Positions 52,680 to 59,776 of a stretch of DNA of 64,000 nucleotides are shown here, one piece after another. The translations under genes were made by a program, and so were the position numbers. Numbering within the stretch: position 1 is the stretch's first letter; the number at the start of each line of letters is the position of its first letter. The stretch is from Gammaproteobacteria bacterium (GTDB lineage: Bacteria > Pseudomonadota > Gammaproteobacteria > Pseudomonadales > Pseudohongiellaceae). The stretch covers positions 1,550,001 through 1,614,000 of the forward strand of contig JAWKZW010000001.1 of NCBI GenBank assembly GCA_041395725.1, given 5' to 3'. A model generated the notes under the pieces. That model had not been told where the DNA came from and did not search any database. It saw only the letters and a list, made by a program, of their open reading frames with translations.

Positions 52680-53963
52680 ATGGCCCGTTTACTCTACAGC
52701 CTGGTTTTCTACCTGCTTATTTCTTTCGCGCTTTTGCGCCTGGTCTTGCGCTCGTTGCGGGCGCCTGCCTACCGGCGGCGCTGGGGCGAACGATTCGGTT
52801 TTTTCCGGCTGCCTGCTGACTGGAAAGCGGAGCGGCAACCGATCTGGATTCACGCCGTCTCAGTGGGCGAGGTAGTTGCCGCCGCACCCTTGATCGATGC
52901 CTTACTGGCCCGATACCCCGATCGAAGAATCGTGGTGACCACCATGACGCCTACAGGCTCGGAGCGGGTCTTCACCCGTTACGGCGACACGGTCTTTCAT
53001 GTCTATCTACCCTACGATTTACCGGGTTCCATGGCACGCTTCATCCGGAAACTGAACCCGGCTCTGCTGCTGATCATGGAAACGGAGCTATGGCCGAATC
53101 TGCTGCATCAGTGCCGGAAGGCCGGTTGCCGCACATTGCTGGTTAATGCTCGTCTGTCATCGAGATCTGCCCGTGGTTATCGCCGGCTAGGCCCGCTCAC
53201 CCGGAGCATGCTGACCAATCTCGATCTCATCGCGGCACAGGCTGATCCTGATGCCGACCGATTCATCGCGTTGGGGGCCCCCGCCGAACGGGTAGAAGTC
53301 ATTGGCAGCCTGAAGTTTGACATCACACCGCCGTCCATCAAGGAGGCGCAGCTGCCACCGGTTTTCCATGGGCTGGCCCAGCTGCAGCGACCGGTCCTGG
53401 TGGCCGCCAGCACCCGGGAAGGCGAGGAAGAAAAAGTGCTGACGGCATTCCGCCAATGCCTCGACCAGGAGCCGGCACTGTTGTTGGTGCTGATTCCACG
53501 GCACCCGGAGCGCTTCAACAGCGTGGCCCGGCTGTGCAGGGACCGGGGCTTCACTATGGTAAGGCGCAGTGACAACGAGCACTGCGAACAGAGTACCCAG
53601 GTGTTACTGGGCGATTCGATGGGAGAAATGTGGCACTACTATGCTCTCGCTGACCTGGCCTTTGTGGGCGGAAGCCTGGTGGATACCGGCTGCCACAATG
53701 TATTGGAGCCTGCGGCCCTGGGGATACCTATCCTCATCGGTCCTTCCCGGTTCAACTTTGAAACCATCTGCAATCTGCTACAGCAATCCGGCGCACTGAT
53801 TGCAGTGGCAGATGAGCACGATCTGGCCCAGCAGGTCTTACACCTGCTCGCCAACACCCCCTGGCGTCAGTCAATGGGTGAGGCGGGAAAGCGCATCGTT
53901 GAGAGTAACCGCGGCTGTCTGCGGCGGCTCCTGTCACTGATAGAGGCACAACTGGCAGATTGA
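52680..53963 (+). CDS. waaA: 3-deoxy-D-manno-octulosonic acid transferase WaaA (KdtA)
   Basis: A 427-residue membrane-anchored GT30 enzyme that transfers Kdo from CMP-Kdo to lipid IVA, the step that precedes WaaC. N-terminal helix LLYSLVFYLLISFALLRLVL; then the conserved IWIHAVSVGEVVAA, METELWPNLL, NARLSSRSARGY and the C-terminal GGSLVDTGCHNVLEPAALGIPILIG. It may make one or two Kdo transfers. It is divergent from the oxidoreductase pair, with a 116-base promoter region. Confidence 0.96.
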   Translation: MARLLYSLVFYLLISFALLRLVLRSLRAPAYRRRWGERFGFFRLPADWKAERQPIWIHAVSVGEVVAAAPLIDALLARYPDRRIVVTTMTPTGSERVFTRYGDTVFHVYLPYDLPGSMARFIRKLNPALLLIMETELWPNLLHQCRKAGCRTLLVNARLSSRSARGYRRLGPLTRSMLTNLDLIAAQADPDADRFIALGAPAERVEVIGSLKFDITPPSIKEAQLPPVFHGLAQLQRPVLVAASTREGEEEKVLTAFRQCLDQEPALLLVLIPRHPERFNSVARLCRDRGFTMVRRSDNEHCEQSTQVLLGDSMGEMWHYYALADLAFVGGSLVDTGCHNVLEPAALGIPILIGPSRFNFETICNLLQQSGALIAVADEHDLAQQVLHLLANTPWRQSMGEAGKRIVESNRGCLRRLLSLIEAQLAD

Positions 53964-53983
53964 TGAGAGCTGCTCTGAACAGC

Positions 53984-55348
53984 CTACTGGCGAGTAAGGT
54001 TTTCCACCGCGTCGGCAGTAACCCGCACATTGTCTTCCACCCGGATGCCTCCGAAAGGAATCAGGGGGTCAATTAAGCGCCAGTTCAAGTGCCTGCCCCT
54101 GGGCGTGTCGCGCTCGGCGTCCAGCAGCAAGGGGATGAAATAGAAACCCGGTTCGATGGTAAACACCATGTCGGGCACCAGTGTGCGGGTATTGCGCAGA
54201 AATGGATACTCGGCAGGGGGGGGAGAGGCCTCCCCATCCGCTGAACAGAGATGCCCGCCGACGTCATGGACCTGCAGGCCGAGCAGATGCCCGACACCGT
54301 GGGGCATGAACAGCCCCGGTAGATTCAGGGCCAAAGCCTCTTCCACGTTGCAACTTATTAGGCCCAGATCAATTCCCAGGGCGGCGATCTGCTGCATGGC
54401 GGAACGATGAATATCCAGGTAGGAAATTCCCGGCCTGACTGCGGCGACCAGGCGTTCTTCGATGGCTTCCATACCGGCCAGAAGCTGGCTGAACAGCTCA
54501 TTACAGCCAGGCCTGACCGTGGTGCGGGTAATGTCGGAACAATAGTTGTTGACCTTATGGCCGGCATCAATAAGTAGCACCTGACCCTCACCGTCCCGGG
54601 GACGGTGTCGACGCTTGTGCTGGTAGTGCAGAATGGCAGCCTTTTCGTCCAGCGCCACGATGCTGGTGTAGGGGCACTCCGGGTCGGTCAACTGGCAGGC
54701 CTGCAGGTAGGCCATGTGAATAGCGTATTCGCTGCCGCCGTCAAGAAAGGTTTGCCTACCCGCCGCGTGACCCTGCAGTGCCAGCCTGTTGGCAGACCGG
54801 ATCTGTTCGATCTCGTAGGGGGTTTTCCTTGCTCGCGCGAAGTCCAGGTTGTTCAACAGCACTCTCGGATTGAGATACTGCGGTTCGATTCCAATTGTCA
54901 TCGCGAGGGAATCCGGCTCACCCAGGAAGGCCAGCCTGTCCGGATTCCTTAGGCAGGGCCTGATCTGTTCAATGCTGTTAAGTGTGACAATATCGAACTC
55001 GTCGGCCCACCAGCTGGCGTTGACAATCGACTGGTCATACCAGTAGTCCGGAGGGACCACCTGAAAATACACAGGCCGCCGTCCCGGAGTAACCAGTATT
55101 GCCTGATCGGGTCTGTTTACTGGCAGCCAGTGGCAGAAGTGCCCGTAGGCTCTGAACGAGACAGCCTGGTCGTCAGCGTAATAAACCTGTTCTGTGCCGC
55201 TGTAGAGCAGCATCCCCTCTGCGCCGGGAAGCTGTCCCAAAGCGTCGGCGTAGCACGCCTGCAGGCGCGCAATATGAGCGGCAAAGAGTTGTTTCGTGTG
55301 GCTACTATGCATGTGGCTACTATAACAGGTGACCGGCGGGGATTTCAT
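53984..55348 (-). CDS. Xaa-Pro dipeptidase/aminopeptidase (M24 family, PepQ-like)
   Basis: A 454-residue metallopeptidase that cleaves the bond before proline in dipeptides or N-termini. All five metal ligands of M24B are visible: LLIDAGHKVNNYCSDITRT (two Asp), HGVGHLLGLQVHD (His), TIEPGFYF (Glu) and RVEDNVRV (Glu). The length and N-terminal domain fit PepQ. The start is uncertain: ATG at 55348 or 55312, neither with a good ribosome-binding site. It converges with waaA, leaving 20 bases. Confidence 0.88.
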   Translation of the reverse strand: MKSPPVTCYSSHMHSSHTKQLFAAHIARLQACYADALGQLPGAEGMLLYSGTEQVYYADDQAVSFRAYGHFCHWLPVNRPDQAILVTPGRRPVYFQVVPPDYWYDQSIVNASWWADEFDIVTLNSIEQIRPCLRNPDRLAFLGEPDSLAMTIGIEPQYLNPRVLLNNLDFARARKTPYEIEQIRSANRLALQGHAAGRQTFLDGGSEYAIHMAYLQACQLTDPECPYTSIVALDEKAAILHYQHKRRHRPRDGEGQVLLIDAGHKVNNYCSDITRTTVRPGCNELFSQLLAGMEAIEERLVAAVRPGISYLDIHRSAMQQIAALGIDLGLISCNVEEALALNLPGLFMPHGVGHLLGLQVHDVGGHLCSADGEASPPPAEYPFLRNTRTLVPDMVFTIEPGFYFIPLLLDAERDTPRGRHLNWRLIDPLIPFGGIRVEDNVRVTADAVENLTRQ

Positions 55349-55457
55349 TGGCAGGTTGCTGAAATTTTAACCACGAGCCCGCTGCCGTGTAGAATACAGG
55401 TTCAATTCACTGTTTTGCCTTGTAGCGACTTCAGGGAATCTGAGGGAATGTCACGTT

Positions 55458-56663
55458 ATGGTAGTTGAAACCGTCACTAAAACCGTCACTAAAGCCGTCA
55501 AGGAATTTTTCCAGTTCAAGGCCTCCGGCGGGCTCCTGCTGATCGTCGCCACGCTGCTTGCGATGCTGGTGCAGAACTCTTCGCTGAGTCCTTTCTATGA
55601 CGCCTTTCTGGAGATACCGGTAGAAATTCGCTTTGGTGATTTTTACATCGATAAGCCGCTGTTACTCTGGATAAACGACGGTCTTATGGCAATGTTCTTT
55701 TTCATGATCGGACTGGAAGTCAAACGTGAATTCCTGGTCGGGGAACTGTCCGATCCTGCGCGGGTAGTCTTACCAATTGTCGCTGCAATTGGTGGAATGT
55801 CATTACCGGCGGTTATCTATTCGGTAGTCAACTGGGGCGACCCGGTCGCCATGAAAGGCTGGGCCATCCCCTCGGCTACCGACATTGCTTTTGCCCTGGG
55901 TATCATCGCCCTGCTGGGAACCCGGGTGCCGAATTCTCTGAAAATATTTCTCATGACTCTGGCAATCGTTGATGACCTTGGCGCCATTATTATCATCGCG
56001 ATTTTCTACAGCGGTAATCTTTCCATGCTTTCACTGGTGGTGGCTTTCCTGACTATCATGTGCCTCTTTGCTCTTAACCGACGCGGCGTAATCGGCCTCG
56101 CGCCGTATATACTCCTCACCGTAATCCTTTGGGTTGCGGTATTGAAATCCGGTGTGCACGCTACCCTTGCGGGAGTCATTGCGGCCTTGTTTATTCCTTA
56201 CAAAGCCCTGCCGGGAGACTCACAAACCCAACTGGAACGGTTAGAGAATGATCTTCACCCGGTGGTTGTGTTTGCCATTTTGCCACTGTTCGCCTACGTC
56301 AATACCGGCATTCCCCTCGATAATCTGTCCCTGCAATCCTTCCTGCATCCAGTTTCGCTGGGTATCGGCCTGGGGCTTTTTTTCGGTAATCAGATCGGCG
56401 TTATGGGCTTTTCCTGGGTAACGATCAAGCTAGGTTTTGCCAGGTTGCCCAGGGACGCGACCTGGTTGCAGATTTACGGGGTTTCGTTGCTTTGCGGTAT
56501 CGGTTTTACGATGAGTCTTTTCATTGGCGGCCTGGCATTTGAGCAGGGAGGGCCGGCACTGGGGGTTGATGACAGGCTGGGAATCCTGGCAGGGTCGACT
56601 CTCTCCGGCGTGCTGGGCTACCTCACATTACGCCTGGCCGCTGCCAGAAACGCCCGAGACTAA
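55458..56663 (+). CDS. nhaA: Na+/H+ antiporter NhaA
   Basis: A 401-residue twelve-helix sodium/proton antiporter that controls pH and sodium. The paired active-site aspartates are in IVDDLGAIIIIAIFY, and SATDIAFALGIIALLG is the helix IV unwound segment. The family start FFQFKASGGLLLIVATLLAMLVQNS is also present. Sodium export would suit a marine or brackish setting. It has its own promoter space of 109 bases. Confidence 0.97.
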   Translation: MVVETVTKTVTKAVKEFFQFKASGGLLLIVATLLAMLVQNSSLSPFYDAFLEIPVEIRFGDFYIDKPLLLWINDGLMAMFFFMIGLEVKREFLVGELSDPARVVLPIVAAIGGMSLPAVIYSVVNWGDPVAMKGWAIPSATDIAFALGIIALLGTRVPNSLKIFLMTLAIVDDLGAIIIIAIFYSGNLSMLSLVVAFLTIMCLFALNRRGVIGLAPYILLTVILWVAVLKSGVHATLAGVIAALFIPYKALPGDSQTQLERLENDLHPVVVFAILPLFAYVNTGIPLDNLSLQSFLHPVSLGIGLGLFFGNQIGVMGFSWVTIKLGFARLPRDATWLQIYGVSLLCGIGFTMSLFIGGLAFEQGGPALGVDDRLGILAGSTLSGVLGYLTLRLAAARNARD

Positions 56664-56791
56664 CCCCTGCTATTTTCAGGCATCGCAGAAAGCAGGTGAG
56701 ATTGTGACTGCGCCAGCCGGTATACCGTGCACAGTCACACCCCGAATGGTGGCTCAGTGCCGGGATCTGGCTGTTCGGCGTTATTGGGTTT

Positions 56792-57157
56792 GTGGCGCTG
56801 GTGTTCTGCACGCTGAATTTCTTCGCGGTCTCTGATCTTAAGGCCAGTTTGACCTGGGCGATGGGCGTGCTGTTCTGTGGACCTGGGCTGGTAATTGTGA
56901 AGACCGGGTCCTGGCAGCAGATGCAGACCCAGGACCTCCTGCGTGAGATCAGGAGGCTGGAGTTGCGTTGGCTGGCGTCTTTGGACAAAGGTGTCCGGAA
57001 ACAGAACCTGGATAGCGACCAGTCGCCTTGGCGGGCATTCTGGGCGCTGTCTCTCCACAGTTGTTCTATTGAACTGGGGCTACCGAACAGCGTCCGGTTT
57101 TACGGTACTGCCCGGAAGAGACTGGTTGACAGGAGTCGACCGACACTTTTCAATTAA
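56792..57157 (+). CDS. Possible small membrane protein, unknown
   Basis: A 121-residue frame with a GTG start. Codons upstream stay open to a stop at about 56706, and read PEWWLSAGIWLFGVIGFVAL before the start, so the real gene may begin earlier with an unusual start or be decayed. Two hydrophobic helices (FVALVFCTLNFFAV and TWAMGVLFCGPGLVIV) precede a charged tail. No family is recognised. It lies in the 620-base gap between nhaA and ybjQ, which otherwise shows no gene. Confidence 0.35.
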   Translation: MALVFCTLNFFAVSDLKASLTWAMGVLFCGPGLVIVKTGSWQQMQTQDLLREIRRLELRWLASLDKGVRKQNLDSDQSPWRAFWALSLHSCSIELGLPNSVRFYGTARKRLVDRSRPTLFN

Positions 57158-57284
57158 CCCTCGCCGATTGGTAGTGTGAGAATTCACAGCCGATCAGAAG
57201 ACTTGAAGGCAGAACCCGGGCGGGGTGTTCCGTCCAGCGCCTGGGGAAACGATCCTGCCTTTTTACTATTCAGTGAGGTTACCG

Positions 57285-57617
57285 ATGATCAAAACAACCA
57301 CTCCTTCCATCGAGGGCAGGGAAATTACGGATTACCTGGGAATTGTTGTCGGCGAAGCCATATTGGGTGCCAACATTTTCAAGGATATCTTCGGGGCAGT
57401 CCGTGACATTGTTGGTGGCCGCGCCGGCGCCTATGAGGAAGAACTCGGCAATGCGCGGGATATCGCCTTTGAAGAGATGGAGCAGGAGGCACGCATGCTG
57501 GGTGGCGATGCGATTGTCGGTATCGACCTGGACTATGAGGTCGTAGGCGTCAAAGGCGGCATGATGATGGTCAGCGTCAGTGGGACCGCAGTGAAGACCC
57601 GTCTGAAGCGCGACTAG
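57285..57617 (+). CDS. YbjQ/UPF0145 family heavy-metal-binding-like protein
   Basis: A 110-residue protein of the YbjQ family (DUF74). The typical pattern is EGREITDYLGIVVGEAILGAN, RDIVGGRAGAYE, and the end GGDAIVGIDLDYEVVG. Members form pentamers with a fold proposed to bind metals, but the function is unproven. The ATG at 57285 has GAGG at good distance; the longer open frame from 57225 has no support. Confidence 0.9.
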   Translation: MIKTTTPSIEGREITDYLGIVVGEAILGANIFKDIFGAVRDIVGGRAGAYEEELGNARDIAFEEMEQEARMLGGDAIVGIDLDYEVVGVKGGMMMVSVSGTAVKTRLKRD

Positions 57618-57618
57618 G

Positions 57619-57725
57619 GCGTCTCTTAACTACCGCAATGCTCTGGCCTCAGGGCAAACCCGCTGGCAAGGCAGTATTACTGCCGGCATGCATGGGCCCG
57701 TCAAGGCACACTGGTGCTGGAATGT
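57619..57725. repeat. Intergenic repeat copy 5, upstream of RAYT-like gene
   Basis: Begins GCGTCTCTTAACTACC then GCAATGCTCTGGCC, matching the left end of other copies. It contains GGCAGTA-t-TACTGCC, a perfect hairpin, and CCGGCATGCATGGGCCCGTCAAGGCA, shared with copies 1 and 3. It starts 2 bases after the ybjQ stop and lies about 110 bases upstream of the transposase-like gene. Confidence 0.7.
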
Positions 57726-57837
57726 GCCAGGTTTTCTGGCGCCGCCGTCTAACCACGTCTACACTGTTAATGAAATAAGGGGACCATTAACAGGGCCGGA
57801 ACGGATTCCGGCTGAAGAAACGCCAGGGAGAGACTGC

Positions 57838-58500
57838 ATGAGCGGAAGTGATGCGAACAAAAAAAAGAAAATCTGTGTGTTGAAGGATTCAACCTTCTAT
57901 GTGTATCAGACTGGGAAGGCAGAAAATTCTTTTTTCTTTGATGCCGGTTGTTATCGCTATTATCTGAACCGGTTGTTCAATTGCCTCAAGGCGTATCGCC
58001 AACAGTTACATACCTATGTCCTGCTTCCCGGCGAACTGCATCTGTTGATCAGTGCATTTTCATGCAGTGGGCTGATCCAGATGGTGCGCCAGGTAAACTC
58101 CACTTACGCCGATTATTTTGCCAACCGCTTCGACCGGCTATACCCACCGATGCCAGGCAACCCGGTCTGTCGCCGGCTGACAGGGGGTAATATCGCACTT
58201 GATTGTCAGAAGTACATTGAACTGCTGCCTGTGCAGAATTCCCTCGCGGACCGGGCCAGTGGTTACTCCTGGTCCGGATACAGTGTCAATGCCTATGGGG
58301 GGCATGGCATTTCACTGACAGCTCACCGTCAGTATCGAAGTTTTTTCGAAGAGGAAGGCAACGGGTTTCAGCGTTATCGGGATTTTATCGAAGACCCATT
58401 CACTGCCGCGCAGCAAAAATACCTGGAACAACGATTACGGCTCGGCTTCCCATTGGCTGCTCCACGAAAAGCTCTTCGCATTGCGGCGGTTAGCCGGTAA
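57838..58500 (+). CDS. REP-associated transposase-like (RAYT/Y1_Tnp) protein
   Basis: A 220-residue protein of the Y1 transposase class. The family core is recognisable: CYRYYLNRLFNCLKAYRQQL, HTYVLLPGELHLLISAF, MVRQVNSTYADYFANRF and QKYIELLPVQN. In active RAYTs the HUH motif reads NHVHLL; here the matching positions are GELHLL, so the first His is lost. The likely catalytic Tyr is kept in KYIELLPV. The GTLWEGRY loop is also replaced. I infer a degenerate or repurposed member. It lies beside repeat copy 5 of the family seen across the window. It converges with the DUF2235 gene. Confidence 0.75.
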   Translation: MSGSDANKKKKICVLKDSTFYVYQTGKAENSFFFDAGCYRYYLNRLFNCLKAYRQQLHTYVLLPGELHLLISAFSCSGLIQMVRQVNSTYADYFANRFDRLYPPMPGNPVCRRLTGGNIALDCQKYIELLPVQNSLADRASGYSWSGYSVNAYGGHGISLTAHRQYRSFFEEEGNGFQRYRDFIEDPFTAAQQKYLEQRLRLGFPLAAPRKALRIAAVSR

Positions 58501-58509
58501 ACAGGGAGG

Positions 58510-59664
58510 TTACTTCACTACCTTATAATTTTCGCCCAGCGCTCGCAGGTTGATCGGGTTATACCTGATCGGTGTTCTTGTCGTAAAACTGTTGAAGCGC
58601 TCGGCGAAGTAGAAGTGGTCCTGTTCCTGAAGACTTAAAGCTGCCTTGTGGATTTTCACGGGTAGATCACTGGGTTGCTGATCATGCAGAACGTGCATTC
58701 TCCTCGGCTCCTTCTTAAAGCCGTCCTCGTGGTAGTGAATATGAAAATCGTCCCTTCGCAGATCGTAGTCAAGAAATCTGGCGATGTGCTTGGAAAAATT
58801 GATTTCCGGGTCTTTTACGGTTTCTTGTAATCGGGTGACCATATAGTCAAGCGCGATGTTACCAAGGTTGCTTTCATGGTAGCCGCCGCCCACATCGCCG
58901 TGATTTCCGGGGAACCATACTTCGTCGATACTCTCGCGGAAATTGGTAAGAGTTGGAATGAACGGTTCCCGGCTCTCGTCGATGGCTACCAGGTGAACCG
59001 CCTGTTTTACATTCGCTGCCACGGTCAGGTCCCGGAAAAGATTGATTCTTTGAAAGTTCAAGGGGCCAAGGTCAATTGGAATTCCGAAGGCACCGACTGT
59101 ATCGAACAGGCCGAGGAAAGAAACTTCAATCGGCATGCTGTTTTCTTCTTCGGCCTGGTAGTGGGAGAACATCCATTCACTCTCGCCATTGACTCTATTT
59201 TTCAGTTGACGATAGTACAAATCGATCCGTTTCGGCAGGCCATGCTCGTGCAGTTTGGCGGCGAGAAGTCTGGCGCTGGCTGCGCCGCGGCTATAACCCA
59301 GAATGCAGATCTGATCGCCGGGCCGGTAGTGGCGGCACAGGCTGGCGTAGGCATGGTCCCGGATGTTTCTTTCGCCGGCACCGAAAGCGCCCTGATAGAA
59401 ACCGATCGATCTTATATTTTCCTCGTCGTTACCAACACCGCGAAAATAGAGCCCCAGGTGTTTTGCGGTACGCTTCTGGTGGGGAATGTCGCCACCCCGG
59501 TGGCTGCCGGACAGGGTGGAAAACATTTTATAGATATTGGTAACGGCGCCGTCGTTACCGCGTCCGTTCTCATCATTCCAGGTGCCGTCCATGAAAATCA
59601 GCAGGGCGCGAGGTTTTGCTTTGCCTTCCAGTTTTACTTCATAGGTTTCTTTTTTCTGTGGCAT
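58510..59664 (-). CDS. DUF2235 alpha/beta hydrolase (Tle1-like phospholipase fold)
   Basis: A 384-residue hydrolase. The N-terminal family mark is LLIFMDGTWNDENG. The nucleophile elbow is ILGYSRGAASAR, the acid part FLGLFDTVGAFG, and the histidine part WFPGNHGDVGGGYHE. DUF2235 includes the type VI secretion lipase Tle1 and many non-secreted enzymes. No VgrG, Hcp or immunity-like gene is adjacent here, so an effector role is not supported by context. No signal peptide. It ends 10 bases from the RAYT-like gene. Confidence 0.85.
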   Translation of the reverse strand: MPQKKETYEVKLEGKAKPRALLIFMDGTWNDENGRGNDGAVTNIYKMFSTLSGSHRGGDIPHQKRTAKHLGLYFRGVGNDEENIRSIGFYQGAFGAGERNIRDHAYASLCRHYRPGDQICILGYSRGAASARLLAAKLHEHGLPKRIDLYYRQLKNRVNGESEWMFSHYQAEEENSMPIEVSFLGLFDTVGAFGIPIDLGPLNFQRINLFRDLTVAANVKQAVHLVAIDESREPFIPTLTNFRESIDEVWFPGNHGDVGGGYHESNLGNIALDYMVTRLQETVKDPEINFSKHIARFLDYDLRRDDFHIHYHEDGFKKEPRRMHVLHDQQPSDLPVKIHKAALSLQEQDHFYFAERFNSFTTRTPIRYNPINLRALGENYKVVK

Positions 59665-59735
59665 GGTGAATCAACCTCCACACAATGTGAAACCAATTAT
59701 TGGGAATAAGCAGGCAGGCTGCAACCGCTAAATTT

Positions 59736-59768
59736 CGAAAAGTTGACCGCAGGTCAGCTCCGGTCAAC
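59736..59768 (-). terminator. Intrinsic terminator of gcvP
   Basis: On the minus strand: GTTGACC, a 13-base loop, GGTCAAC, then TTTT. It is just past the gcvP stop and before the DUF2235 gene, so it most likely ends the gcv transcript. Confidence 0.55.
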
Positions 59769-59776
59769 TGTGCGAC

